NCBI GenBank assembly: GCA_023052935.1
Contig: CM041292.1
Coordinates: forward strand, 44,266,857 to 44,330,856
DNA length: 64,000 nt
Source of the DNA: Piezodorus guildinii
Lineage: Eukaryota > Arthropoda > Insecta > Hemiptera > Pentatomidae
Direction of reading: 5' to 3'
Shown here: positions 23,370 to 34,479 of the stretch, one piece after another
Position numbering within the stretch: position 1 is the stretch's first letter
Layout: every line of letters starts with the position of its first letter
Position numbers and translations under genes: made by a program
The notes under the pieces: model-generated
Databases searched by the model: none
Told to the model about the DNA's origin: nothing
What the model saw: only the letters and a program-made list of their open reading frames with translations

Positions 23370-24360
23370 TTTACACATGTGGTGTTCCACAAGAAGCAGT
23401 GATGTCTCATATATTGTTCTCCATTTACTTTTCTAACATCGTTGGAAGGAAGTACGAGAAAGCTACTGTATCAGCTTTTGCAGACGATATTGCAGTCACG
23501 AGCAGCAGCTCCAATCCAGTACGGCTGTCAAACAGTCCCAAAGTGCCTGTCAAAAAATATCTTTAGAGCTAAAGTGGCTAAACATAGAAATTAATCCTGA
23601 TAAAACAAAAGCTATTGTTTATTCGTTCCAGAATGGTAAGAAAAAACTTCCTTCAGGATTTAATCTCAAAAATTGCCAAATTAAACTGTCTAAAAATATT
23701 GTATATCTTGGAATCACGTTCGACAGACACTTAAAATTGTCAGTCCACTTTTCTAAAAAAATTAAATCTGTAAGGCGAAAAATGTTTAGGCTTAACCATT
23801 TGGTTTCATCTCCAAGTATATCTCTCCGACTAAAATCGATGATATACAAAACTATTCTTCGTCCGTCACTGTTGTATGGCTCACAACTTTTTCCACACGT
23901 AGCGAAATCAACGGAAAAAAAATGTCCAGGCATTTCAAAACGGCATTCTAAGAAGAATCACAAAAAGGGACGATATTCCAAAGAGTAAAAACAAAGAAAT
24001 TACATGAAGAGATCAAAATGCCAACAATTAAAAAATGTATGAGTGAGAGGAATTTAAAGTTTTTCGAATCAACGAAATTTGTAAATAACCCTATATTTAA
24101 TCAACTAAAACCTCCAGGAATACATCAGCGATGGCAGAAAACTCAACAAATAAATAAATTAGTTTAAGTTTTAGTTGTAAGGCCGAAACAAACTAGAAGG
24201 TGAGCCCCATCACCTGAATTATTATTCATAATGTTATTACTCTCCAGAAGTTACGTTAAAGAGTTGCAACTCCTTAAAATGCACGATTACAGAAAAAGGA
24301 GAATTTACCAGCATTGCAGGAGCTTAGAAGAAAAAATAAGGGCTAAGAAAAAAAAAATAG
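23370..24360 (+). mobile_element. LINE-B, 5'-truncated copy
   Basis: Begins in the RT palm: CGVPQEAVMSHILFSIYF, then FADDIAVTSSSS with the catalytic pair intact. After a frameshift near 23520, INPDKTKAIVYSFQNGKKK, IVYLGITFDRHLKLSVHF and RPSLLYGSQLFPHVAK follow (to about 23910). A further shift leads to PTIKKCMSERNLKFFES, and the end reads IHQRWQKTQQINKLV then stop near 24166. The 3' UTR has AAGGTGAGCCCCATCACCTG and TCCTTAAAATGCACGATTAC, with an A-rich end near 24350. It is the best guide to the segment missing from the copy at 6310-7770. Confidence 0.87.
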
Positions 24361-24384
24361 TAAACAGTAATTCCTGGTAAAACA

Positions 24385-25690
24385 TTTATTTATTTACAAT
24401 TGTTTCTGTTTGAGATTTAATGTAATTTTCTATCTGCAAAAAAAAAAATTGCAATAAGCAAATATGATGACTTCCGAAAGTCGGTTAAAGCAAGGCATCT
24501 CTAGGCCACCGCCTCAAAAGTCGTCGGGGTGGGTTGTACGGGTTCGTGTAGGATTTAAGTGTTTGGGCCGATGGGTTCATGTTGTAAGTCAGTCTGTCAT
24601 GAAATCTTTTATGATATTCTGTGGCTGTGTCTGAAACTATGAGTATGTCCAAGTCCTTGTGAAGTAATTCGTTGGTTACATAAAACGGTGTATCCACGAT
24701 TTTTCGCAATATTTTCGATTGAAGGGTCTGAATTATTTGGATGTTAGAATATTTAGCAGATCCCCGTAGCTCTATCCCGTATGTCCATAATGTTTTTATC
24801 AGTACTTTTTAAATAATAAGTTTGGTGTGATACGGATAATTTGGATCGTTTGTCAAGCAGACGGGATAGTAGTCCAAATCGTCTGTTCAGTTGTTGTCTT
24901 TTAAGTCTAATGTGGGTCCTCCATGTCAGTCTTTTGTCTAGGTACAGTCCCAAATAGCTTACTTTATCTGATGTCGGAATGGATTTATCCTCGAAGTAGA
25001 CTGCTGGACAATCCCCATGATTTACCGTGAAAACGATAAATAAACTCTTGGATTGATTCATTTTCACTTTCCATCTATTAGCCCAACTGGATAAGTCATC
25101 AATGTGGTTTTGAAACATGAAGGATGCAAGAATTGGGGTTTGATGGGATGTCAAAAGATGTGTATCGTCTGCAAAAGTGGCTAGTAAGGTGTGGTAATTT
25201 TCTGTTAAGTCTGCCGTGTATATATTAAATAGTAACGGTCCCAGTACACCGCCTTGTGCGACTCCTGCTTGAACACGTTTTATTCCAGAAAATGCGTCTC
25301 CTACTTTTACAGTAACGTGTCGGTCTGTCAAGTAAGAGAGTAATATTAAATAATAAGTCGGAGGAAGCAAATTTTTGAGCTTGAAAAGCAATCCTTCGTG
25401 CCACACCTTATCGAATGCTTGACTAATATCGAGAAAAACACCTGGGCAATATTTTTTAGACTCTAAAGCATTCGAAATATAGTCTACTAATCGATGGCAT
25501 TGTTGAATGGTCGAATGATGTTTTCTGAAACCGAATTGATGATTTGGAATAGCTATAAATATTTCGAGCAAATTTAGACGATGGAGAATAATTTTTTCAA
25601 ATAATTTTGAAAAAGAAGGGATAAGGCTTATAGGACGATATGACAGTCTGAAGGTTTATTGGCTTTTAATATAATTACAACCTGGTAAAA
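24385..25690 (-). mobile_element. LINE-A' reverse transcriptase, two frames
   Basis: The 272-codon frame from 25571 reads NHQFGFRKHHSTIQQCHRLV, GVFLDISQAFDKVWHEGLLF, AGVAQGGVLGPLLFNIYTAD and ATFADDTHLL, with the catalytic FADD present (PQG has become AQG). YLGLYLDKRLTWRTHIRLKR and the thumb follow. The frame breaks near 24760, and 24709-24485 continues from LRKI through VIDTPFYVTNELL-type sequence to LLRRWPRDALL. The 3' end CAATTGTAAATAAATAAATG is near 24385. Upstream (25572-25690), further RT sequence is visible but frameshifted. It lies tail-to-tail with the LINE-B copy, about 25 bp apart. Confidence 0.87.
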
Positions 25691-26275
25691 CATAACATCA
25701 AAAGCAAGTGAGGCATTTAGAACGTTTGTAAATACTTTTCACATGTTATTCAAACGATTGAATAAATCGTTTCTCCATTATGTTTCTACTTTTAATGTAA
25801 ATCGGCATTATATACTATGCTGAGCACAATTATTCTTCGAAAGTATTGAAACATTATTTTCTTCTTTAAAACCAACTTATCCATTTAGCGTTGGAGCCTA
25901 TTATTGATCTGGGGCCGACAGATCGGAGAGTGGACCGCCAATTAATTATTGAAGTATGGAAATACCGTTTTGCGTGTCAGTCGCCTGTTGGGGTTTATTC
26001 ATAATATAAGCGTCCCTTGTTGACGCATAAGCCAATTGTATTCTATTACGATACCTATTATCATTTTGTCACCAAAAGTGAAAGCTGTTCAGTATCAGGA
26101 CAATTTGTAAAATGTAGTAACATTTAATATTTAAGGTTTAAAAGCATTTGAAGTAATTTTAGTACCCAAGGCTTCAATGGCAGTCGTAGGTCAACTGAAA
26201 AAAAAAATCAAGCACTTCTATTGAATGTTTCCGAGTGCCGAGTATCACAAAAGACCAACAACAAGAAAAAAAAAA
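25691..26275. other. No gene seen
   Basis: AT-rich spacer, ending in an A tract at 26265-26284 that abuts the next CTTAC element. Confidence 0.35.
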
Positions 26276-26755
26276 AAAAAAAAAATCTGGTGCGAGCAAC
26301 ACACGACTTTTACTTACATCCTTTTTTAGAATCGATTAAAGAATTTTCAAGTACTAAGTGAAAGTAAAATAAGTGAAACCATTAAAGAATTAACTAAATG
26401 GAATTTCTATAGAAACTTGTGTTTTATTAAAAAATCTATTATATTATTATCTAAAATAATCACTTAGTTTTATCGGTTTTTCATCACTCTTTATTAACTT
26501 TTACAAGCTCTTGTGTATTAGATAAAAATTTTTACTAAAATCTTTAGCTTTCCAACGGTATATCATAATGTATATTACTGCTATTAAGTTCAAAAACAAA
26601 CAAAATTGCATTAAAAATATTTTTTTTCAGTTTTCTCCTTCAGTTGTTTTTTAAATTCGCACAACTTACATATTTAGCTGTTATTTATCAACACTAAAAA
26701 AATTATTTGGTTATTTTAAGCCCTGTCAGACCATTTTAATCATAATGAAACCTAC

Positions 26756-29029
26756 ATGACGTTTAAGCATATTAAATTTTACTCCAACTCCCGTGGTAAT
26801 GTCCTTTCTCGCGTCTCTAACTCCAATTGTTATACTATCCTGTCTCCTATGAGCCCAACATATTGGCCAACATCCCTCAAAAAACGTCCAGATATCCTTG
26901 ATATATTTGTTTCCTCTCAGATATCTTCCTCCCAATCCACAATCAAAACCCTAAATGACCTTTCATCTGATCATAGCCCAGTTCTGCTTTCCTTGCACTC
27001 GAGCCTTGTTCCTAAACCCACCATTCCCACTCTGATTACAGGACGAGTAGACTGGGACGGATTCAGAAGTGACTTGAAAACCAAACTGGACTTAAAAATC
27101 CCACTTAAGACTACACATGATATTGATAAAGCCGTTGAACAACTGACTGACTCAATCAGCAGTAGCATACTTGACAACACTTTGACCATTAATACTACCA
27201 ACTCAGAGGAGACTACCCTGCCACAGCACATTCGAATCTTATTAAGGGAAAAACGCAGGGCAAGATCGAAGTGGCATAGGACTAGATATCCATCAGACAA
27301 AACTTATTATAATAAACTGACTAAAAGACTGAAAACAGAAATCAGAAAAGCAAAAATTCAAAACTTACTCAACTTCACCGAAAAACTTACTATTACAGAC
27401 AGATCATTATGGACGACGACAAAAAAGCTACTGAAGTTCAAAAACTGTAATCATCCACTCCTAACAGAATCCCATGTCTGGACAAGATCTGATGAAGAGA
27501 AGGCCCAGATATTCGGTGAGCACCTTTTTCGAACCTTTAATCCACATCCAGATGTCCATAATCCTGGTCACATTAAGTTTATAGAAGATGAACTAGATAT
27601 CCCACTCCAAATGGCCCTTCCTCCTAAAGCGTTCCATCCGTCAGAAATATCTAACATTATTCAGAGTTTACCATCCCGCAAAGCTCCTGGGCATGATCTT
27701 ATAACTTCCCATATTTTAAAAGCACTTCCTCGAAAAGCTATCCTCTATCTCACTTACATATATAATTCCGTACTTCGTTCCACCTACTTTCCTGCCTCCT
27801 GGAAATTATCCATCGTCAAAATGATACCCAAGCCTAAGAAACTGCCTGAAAATTCATCTTCTTACCGTCCCATCTCACTTCTACCAATCATGGGTAAAAT
27901 ATTGGAAAAACTTACTCTAAAACGCCTGTACCCCATCCTTGATACTAATTCCATAATTCCTGATCATCAGTTTGGATTCAGGACGTCCCACTCCACTATC
28001 CAGCAATGTCATCGTGTGGTGGACGTTGTCTCGTCTACATTGGAGCGTGGCTTGTATTGTACGGGAGCCTTCCTTGACGTGGAACAGGCCTTCGACCGAG
28101 TCTGGCACCCGGGATTGCTTCACAAGCTCCGCCAATTCCTTCCCCCTACATACTTCCTTATTATCCAGTCCTACCTCACTGGCAGATCCTTCAAAATCAA
28201 TCATAATAATTCATTTTCGTCCATTTTTAGTCAGTCTGCTGGTGTTCCTCAAGGTAGTATCCTAGGACCCATCCTTTACACAGTTTATACAGCTGATATC
28301 CCAACCCATCCTAACACCTTCCTTTCTACCTATGCTGATGACACTTGTGTGTTATCAGTCAATACTGATCCAACTATTGCCTCTCAAACTCTCCAATCCC
28401 ACCTCAGAGACCTTGAAGTATGGTGTCAGAACTGGATAATTAAAATAAATTCTAACAAATCCAACCAAATTACATTTACCCTTCGTCGTAAACCTATGAC
28501 TTCCTGCCCTACTGTCTCCTTCAATAATACTCCTCTTGTCCCGGTTGAACAGATCCGATATCTAGGACTGCACCTTGACAAACGACTCACTTGGAATCCT
28601 CATACAAGACTGAAACGACAAGAAGCTGCACGACGTTTTCGACTACTTCAACACTTACTAGACAAACGTTCTAATCTTCCACTTAACTACAAAAGACTCA
28701 TCTACATGACTATCATAAGACCAATATGGACTTACGGAATTGAGCTCTGGGGCTCTACTAAACCATCGAATTCTTCTCGTATACAATCCCTTCAGTCCAA
28801 AATCCTTCGTAAAATCCTCAATGCTCCTTACTTTGTCACCAACAAACTCATCCATAAAGACCTTAATGTCCCATATGTTGCTGATTTGGCCCGTACGAGG
28901 TATCAATCCTTCCATGACAAACTCCATTCCCACCCTAATCCTTTCGTTTCAATCCTTTCTTCCTCTTCAATTCCTGACAATCCTCCGAGGCGTCTGAAAA
29001 GGAGATGGCCCCGGGACCTTCTAGTTTAG
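26756..29029 (+). CDS. LINE-A ORF2 fragment: endonuclease end plus reverse transcriptase
   Basis: An open frame of 757 codons. The first ~8 residues come from the host repeat, so the ATG is fortuitous and this is not a native start. Residues 9-80 are the C-terminal part of an APE-type endonuclease, including the conserved SDHSPV at 71-76; the N-terminal catalytic half is missing. RT follows: SSYRPISLLPIMGKILEK (Y370), FLDVEQAFDRVWHPGLL, AGVPQGSILGPILYTVYT, and the catalytic YADD at 526-529. The thumb region reads QIRYLGLHLDKRLTWNPHTR, and the end is RRLKRRWPRDLLV. In a full element the protein would nick target DNA and reverse-transcribe its own RNA. Without the endonuclease half this copy should not move on its own. 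Frames in the other registers here are shadows. Confidence 0.88.
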   Translation: MTFKHIKFYSNSRGNVLSRVSNSNCYTILSPMSPTYWPTSLKKRPDILDIFVSSQISSSQSTIKTLNDLSSDHSPVLLSLHSSLVPKPTIPTLITGRVDWDGFRSDLKTKLDLKIPLKTTHDIDKAVEQLTDSISSSILDNTLTINTTNSEETTLPQHIRILLREKRRARSKWHRTRYPSDKTYYNKLTKRLKTEIRKAKIQNLLNFTEKLTITDRSLWTTTKKLLKFKNCNHPLLTESHVWTRSDEEKAQIFGEHLFRTFNPHPDVHNPGHIKFIEDELDIPLQMALPPKAFHPSEISNIIQSLPSRKAPGHDLITSHILKALPRKAILYLTYIYNSVLRSTYFPASWKLSIVKMIPKPKKLPENSSSYRPISLLPIMGKILEKLTLKRLYPILDTNSIIPDHQFGFRTSHSTIQQCHRVVDVVSSTLERGLYCTGAFLDVEQAFDRVWHPGLLHKLRQFLPPTYFLIIQSYLTGRSFKINHNNSFSSIFSQSAGVPQGSILGPILYTVYTADIPTHPNTFLSTYADDTCVLSVNTDPTIASQTLQSHLRDLEVWCQNWIIKINSNKSNQITFTLRRKPMTSCPTVSFNNTPLVPVEQIRYLGLHLDKRLTWNPHTRLKRQEAARRFRLLQHLLDKRSNLPLNYKRLIYMTIIRPIWTYGIELWGSTKPSNSSRIQSLQSKILRKILNAPYFVTNKLIHKDLNVPYVADLARTRYQSFHDKLHSHPNPFVSILSSSSIPDNPPRRLKRRWPRDLLV

Positions 29030-29143
29030 AATATTTTTAGAGTTCTTCCTTTGGGAAGCTTCTCTACATGTGTTTCATGCCTTTTTTATGTTTAATTCAA
29101 ATTTACTTGTTGTATTACTTGTTATACAGTTGTAAATTCCAAC
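26776..29143 (+). mobile_element. LINE-A (Jockey-like), 5'-truncated, frame intact
   Basis: Insert of about 2.37 kb in a CTTAC element. It begins inside the endonuclease domain (NSRGNVLSRV) and ends in the family 3' terminus ACAGTTGTAAATTCC. RT, thumb and C-terminus are complete and uninterrupted. The 3' UTR (29030-29143) contains TTTGGGAAGC and TTACTTGTTGTATTACTTGT. Close relatives in the window are 4045-4772, 44212-44285 and 51130-51240. The unbroken frame suggests a recent insertion. No clean target-site duplication is visible. Confidence 0.9.
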
Positions 29144-29317
29144 TAGGTTTTCGAGAAAATCTGTGAAAAAAGGTGCAACATACATAGCATAAAGTGGCTC
29201 TCTGGTAAGCTCATTTTGATAAAAAAAGGTTTTGTAACGTTTCGGGCGTATATTTGTCTTAAACTATAAAAATGAAATTTCAGTTTCATAGGACTTACCG
29301 TTTCTGCCCGGGAGTTA

Positions 29318-29348
29318 CCACACACACACACACAGACAGACACGCACA

Positions 29349-29423
<75 letters not shown>

Positions 29424-29430
29424 TACATAC
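29318..29430. repeat. (CA)n microsatellite inside CTTAC element
   Basis: A long, slightly interrupted (AC)n tract. Every near-complete CTTAC copy has a short CA run at this position, and here it has expanded. Frames rich in V/C or T/H across it are artefacts. Confidence 0.92.
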
Positions 29431-29562
29431 AGACCTTTTTGTGGGACTTGGTTATTTGGACTCAGGGGACCATAAAATGTGTATTTCCGTTGAAAACTGG
29501 AATTCGAAAATTTTCACGATCGCAATACTTTCCCTTACTATATGTAGCAAGTGAAAATAAAA

Positions 29563-29896
29563 AACAAACAAAATTTATTATTCACCCTTTACGTCTTTTG
29601 AAGTGCTTTAGAAGAATAATGACAACAAAATGACAAGATATTTGCAAATGATATCCGATGAGACATCTTTACAACAAGCAATTTTTTATTTTTTTGGTTA
29701 TTGGTAATTATAATTCATTAGCCTAAATGAATCAAATGTAATAAATAGAAACTAAAATTATTGTATAATTGTAGGAAAAAATATTTTTTAAATCTACATA
29801 TGAAGTACCTTGCATTTTACGATAAGAGCTCTTGCTAGTGCTGCTTTTGATTCACAATAAGATTCCAAATGACCTATATCCACACTTTTTGTTATA
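29563..29896. other. No gene seen
   Basis: AT-rich spacer between two CTTAC copies in opposite orientation. Confidence 0.4.
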
Positions 29897-30075
29897 TTAT
29901 TACCTATATATGAAATATATAGTAAGGGTAAGTATTGCGATCCTGAAAATTGTTGGATTCGAGTTTTCACAGGAAATATACGTTTTAATGTCCCTTGAGT
30001 CCAAGTACCGCAGAATGATCTGTGTGTACTCGTGGTAAGTCGTACCAAGCTGATATTTCATATATTAAAATACTG
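29897..30075 (-). repeat. CTTAC element, terminal fragment
   Basis: Starts ATTACCTATATATGAAATAT and runs through AGTATTGCGATCCTGAAAAT, GTCCCTTGAGTCCAAGTACC and GTAAGTCGTACCAAGCTGAT before similarity ends. Only the outer ~180 bp is present, inverted relative to the copy ending at 29562. Confidence 0.65.
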
Positions 30076-30780
30076 TATATCTATAAATATAAAAGAGAAG
30101 AATAAAACAAGAGCAGGGTGGACGGAACGAAGGATAAAGGTCGGTCAAAGTATGAAGAGATTTTAAGAATAGAGTGAAAATTGTGTCATCGAGACTTATT
30201 CGAGTTCAATAACTGTCCATAAGGGCAAAATGATATGAATAAAAGAACGAGTATATATACCTTCTTTTTTTTTTTTTTTTTTAAATCACTTGGTGACTCA
30301 AAATCAGAATTTAGAAGGGAAACACAAATAAAAGATTCCATCGCTTGTCTCTCATCCGCTTTACTGATCAACTTAGAAATATTTTCCGTCGAGAATAGTT
30401 CTCGATAATACCCATCAAAGACTTAATGGACTCCTACTCCAAAATAAATAGAAAATATAGATTGATAAATTGATTAAATATATTAAAAGGCGGTTTAATA
30501 ATAGAATTGGATTCTCATTAAGTTAAGGGAGAAGTGAAGGCCGCCCTAAGATAATCTAAACGGCTCTATTAAATAATAAACAAGATAGGACACCTTGTTA
30601 TTGTTTATTATCGATTCCCCTCCAAACACACTCAACTGAGCTCCTCCAATTATCCGCAAAGTTCCACTGGAGTCCCAACCACTCCAGGCGTAATGTTCCC
30701 TTCCAGTTCCTTCCAATTCAGTCTCTCACTTATTTATTATATAAATAAAGACATGACATCATATAATATCAAACAATAAC
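30076..30780. other. No gene seen
   Basis: AT-rich DNA with a T tract at 30266-30282. No recognised feature. Confidence 0.35.
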
Positions 30781-31070
30781 AAAAATCTGGTGCTAGCAAC
30801 AAAACGACATTCACATACCTCGGTTATTAAAATTAATTTAGGAACTTTTTAATAAAGTTCAGAAATGTTAAAAGAATGTCACTCAATTTCGTTGGAAACA
30901 TATGTTTTAGATAAAATAATATAAACAGTGTAAAATTTATACGAACAACAATCACTTTATGCTTTAAATTAACATCATCATCTTTAAATTCCACAACTTT
31001 GTAAATAAGATGACATTTAAGAAAAAATCTTTACCTTTCCAACGTTTGATAGATATATGTATTTATTATA

Positions 31071-31120
<50 letters not shown>

Positions 31121-31350
31121 CTTATATTGATAGTTAGATGTATATAATACATCTATCTATATTACTATTATTGTGTGTGGAATAAAAAAATTACATAACA
31201 AAATATGTTTGCTCTTTTCTCTTTTAGTTGTTATCGTATTCTTTCAAATTGTATCTAGTTAGTAGCAACTAATATTTAGCAGCTATTTTATCAATGCTAA
31301 TATTTTTAATTGGTTCAAATCGACAAAATTAAACAAAAAATGTTTATTTA
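30781..31350 (+). repeat. CTTAC element, 3'-truncated, with (TA)n expansion
   Basis: Starts AAAATCTGGTGCTAGCAACA with a decayed CATTCACATACCTCGG. Family landmarks continue to TTATCAATGCTAATATTT, then similarity stops. A (TA)n tract at 31077-31118 interrupts the segment after CTTTCCAACG. Confidence 0.65.
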
Positions 31351-31769
31351 TTCAATAAAAAATATACTATACCGTAGGTTGTAAACTGGGTTTTTAATTG
31401 AAATCTTTATCATTAATTCAAGTTTCAAATACACCACAAAAACAACAATTAGATGACCACGAAGTGAACTAAACACGCAAATTAATACTCAGAATACCAC
31501 CTCAACACAAGATTTTCACTTGCAGAACGAGGAATCCTACGATATCCTGTGTGTGCAAAAAGGGGTAATGTGACAATGAATTAATGCTTTGATTCGCTTA
31601 CAATATTTTTTAAAGCTCATTGAGTCCTGTGTTCTAATTTTAGAAGTTTTCATTATTTTATGCAAATATTTTATGTTTGGATGTTGTAACATCCAAATCA
31701 ACATTCTTATATTTCTGTAAATATTTTAAAACAACAATCGTGATACTGTAGATTCATTTTCGGTGAAAT
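31351..31769. other. No gene seen
   Basis: AT-rich, no feature recognised. Confidence 0.3.
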
Positions 31770-31865
31770 AATATAATCAAAGAATTTATCTATCTCGGAA
31801 TTATTTTTGACAGATATAAAAAGTTTTCTGCTTAGGAATTTAAACAAAGAATAGGATTTGCTTTC
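31770..31865 (+). pseudogene. Small LINE RT scrap
   Basis: The frame reads IKEFIYLGIIFDRYKKFSA, matching the YLGxxFDRxLKFS thumb-region signature of Jockey-like RTs (closest in form to LINE-B). Similarity does not extend beyond ~30 residues. Confidence 0.4.
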
Positions 31866-31899
31866 TATTTTTAAATTATTTTTATTTTGTGTTGTTTCT

Positions 31900-32125
31900 G
31901 TTATTCATTTGGAGTGACTTAATAATAATAAGCCATTATCAGAGTCATCATTTTGCTTTATCATGTTTAAAACGGATAGGGTATGATAACGATTACTGAC
32001 GTAGCGCATACTCGGGACCTCTATTATATGTCCACTCCGAGGGACGGCATTACCAAGAAATTATTTACTCCTTGTACAAAATCTAGGACTATATAACGTG
32101 GACGTAGAATGCTGTTATGCTGTTA
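31900..32125 (-). repeat. Degenerate SINE-1
   Basis: The order CTGACGTAGCGCATACTCGG, then TCCACTCCGAGGGACGGCAT, then TACCAAG matches the minus-strand SINE-1 body (compare 8790-8840 and the reverse of 52865-52925). The promoter boxes are mostly lost. An AATAATAATA stretch stands where the tail should be. Confidence 0.5.
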
Positions 32126-32678
32126 CCTTTCAAATAAGCCTCACTTTTATATTGCTTTGTTAATGAAAAAAATATTTATAAATCAAAATGTGATTGTTAG
32201 TAAATTTACTGATAAAATACATTCATCACAGAGAATTCCTCTATTGCTAAAAATATTTACTTTGTTCCCTAGATCACATATAGTATACATTACTAAAGGA
32301 GTTTAAAGTATCTGAGATTTAGATGTGGCACTAGAGGCAAAACCCAGCTAGAGACGGGGGAGATGGCCCGACCCAGATAAGAACTTAAGGGCTCACTGTC
32401 GTAAAAGGCGATGAGAGGACAGACCTTCATTGAATAGTAATGTATTTCTAGTCGGAGGAGCGGAGATTTCCATAAACACAATCGGTTAAGAGGGTTTACG
32501 ATAATCGAGTGTAGTACGGTCTCTTACAGTAATACATACTATTACAATTCAGTTAATTAAAACGTTAATGATTATATTACAGATGCAAACCATTAAAAAC
32601 TACTTAAATTGCAAAAGGAAGACCCTCAAGTAGGCGTAAGGTGAGGTTTCAGAAATAAATTAGAAGCTAGAAAAAACT

Positions 32679-32717
<39 letters not shown>

Positions 32718-32899
32718 ATAGCTTTATTTCGTTCCTAACAGTAAGCCTTTCCCTCCCTTTGGAGATACAAGTCTGGTATAAAATTGTTATAAAATTTACA
32801 TATTACAACTTATAATATACATACAATAAATCATTTCCTGTCTGATTCGAACTAAAATTTATATCAATGTATTTCATGATAAATTTGTTTTCTATTTTT
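32126..32899. other. No gene seen; (TA)n tract
   Basis: AT-rich; a (TA)n run lies at 32682-32710. A GC-richer patch at 32330-32420 has a 62-codon minus frame that I do not recognise. Confidence 0.35.
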
Positions 32900-33115
32900 T
32901 GACATATTTATTTCTAGCCTATTTGGCCCAACAATTCCCCACTACTTGCACTATTTCGTCCCTCTACCTTGCCAGTGGTCTTTCTCACAATCTCTTACCT
33001 TGGAATCTAAGTGTGTAGCAATTTTAGACCATCTTCTGGGATCCATCCTAGCCACATGACCTGCCCATCTCCATTTCAATATATGTGACTCCTTTGGTAA
33101 ACGTTTGAGGATAAC
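32900..33115 (-). pseudogene. RTE-type LINE C-terminal fragment
   Basis: The minus strand reads LKWRWAGHVARMDPRRWSKI followed by ATHLDSKVRDCEKDHWQGRG. This is the stereotyped C-terminus of RTE-clade LINEs (KWxWAGHVARMxDxRW, then a basic G-R-P stretch). The frame is open for about 45 codons and then broken by stops. No RT core is nearby, so this is a short decayed end. Confidence 0.7.
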
Positions 33116-34024
33116 CTATTTTTAAATTTCTTTATTGCTAATACAATTTTTTCTTTTAATATTTAATATGCATCTAGAAAACTAAAGCTGTGTTTTTCGT
33201 AGTCTTTGCTGGTCGTAGACCAGGCCTGTGAGCAATAAAAATAATGGTATATAATATATATATAAATATAATATATATATATATTATATATAATATATTA
33301 AGTAATAATTTTCTATAAGTCATAAGTATAGTTTTTTATTTTTATTGATTGGCCATTTCGTGTATGGATATGTATGTGAAATACAACACGTATATATTTA
33401 ATTTCATAAAATACATCAAAAACCATGTGGAGAACTGCCCATCACTGCCAAAATTATAATATTTTACTAATTACTAATAATATATTGTTCTGATATTTCT
33501 GCCTAATAAATAACTTTGACAAATAACAGTCTTAATTTTTTTCTAATCCTAGAACTTAATTAGGATATAAAACAACATTTTTAACTTGTGAATATGAAGA
33601 TTTTGATTAAACTCGTCATATCAATTTGAAATTGACTATTTTTTTTAATTTGAGATAAAATTAATCTTCATTGAAATAATCTGGCAAGGATTAAATCCCA
33701 AATTTTGAAAACCTAATTCTCTCATGTTCCTACTGACTACGTGCATTTGGTATAATTTACCGTCTTCCATTCTTACAAGTATTCGCAAATGTCTGCATCT
33801 AACCTAGGAGAGAATTTAGTAGTCAAATAAAGGAGAAATAATTTATAATTTCATGACGAAATTATAAGTCCGGAAATAAGTGTAGTAATATATATGTAAA
33901 TGCAAAACGAGGTTGGAAGCGAGTAGGTTTTAATAAACTTTAGTATGTAATAAACGAAGTTTAATTTGTTAATATAGAGCGACGGATAGAAACATAAACG
34001 TAGTTAATGTTGTAATTTCTACAT
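33116..34024. other. No gene seen; (AT)n patches
   Basis: AT-rich, with irregular TATATA runs at 33248-33302. No gene recognised. Confidence 0.35.
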
Positions 34025-34206
34025 TTTCTAGTTTATTTCTTAATGCTTCCATTAACTTTAGATAGAGTTAATATGAAAATATTAATTTTTTCTTCTCTTT
34101 TTTATTATATGTAACTTTCTAGTTTATTTCTTAATGCTTCCATTAACTTTAGATAGAGTTAATATGAAAATATAAATTTTTTCTTCTCTTTTTTATTATA
34201 TGTAAC
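34025..34206. repeat. Recent 91-bp tandem duplication
   Basis: Two adjacent 91-bp units, 34025-34115 and 34116-34206, both starting TTTCTAGTTTATTTCTTAAT and ending ATTATATGTAAC. They differ at about one or two positions. Confidence 0.92.
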
Positions 34207-34479
34207 TTTTATGGTGTACATATATTATCTGTTAATTGTGTACATACATTCATATAATAGATGTAAACCTATAATAAAAAACAAATGTATTACACTATGG
34301 TTTATTATTGAATAATTATATTAGGGTATAACAATTTATATAACTGTTTAGGCAGTTAACTTATATGTATAGTGATAAATTAATTAGAGGAAAGTGACCA
34401 ATTACCACTGATCAGTTCAAAACGCCCTAACGAGATAAAAAAATATTTCTTATAAATCCATACAATGGACACGTATTTT

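Larger units (their letters stand above)
26281..29562 (+). repeat. CTTAC element split by a LINE-A insertion
   Basis: The left part (26281 to about 26775) runs from AATCTGGTGCGAGCAACACA to AAGCCCTGTCAGACCATTTT and the ATTAAATTTTA block. The right part (about 29144-29562) resumes at GGTTTTCGAGAAAATCTGTG and carries the (CA)n region, TTATTTGGACTCAGGGGACC and a terminus decayed to AGCAAGTGAAAATAAA. Compared with other copies, about 35-40 bp at the junction (the ATCGATATAGCGATTTTAAT region) are gone, which suggests a target-site deletion when the LINE inserted. Confidence 0.85.

Noticed and set aside
27917..28997. Several 85-97 codon frames within LINE-A
   Set aside because: Other registers of the RT frame, without motifs.
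29143..29475. Cys/Val-rich and Thr/His-rich frames
   Set aside because: Translations of the (CA)n microsatellite on either strand.
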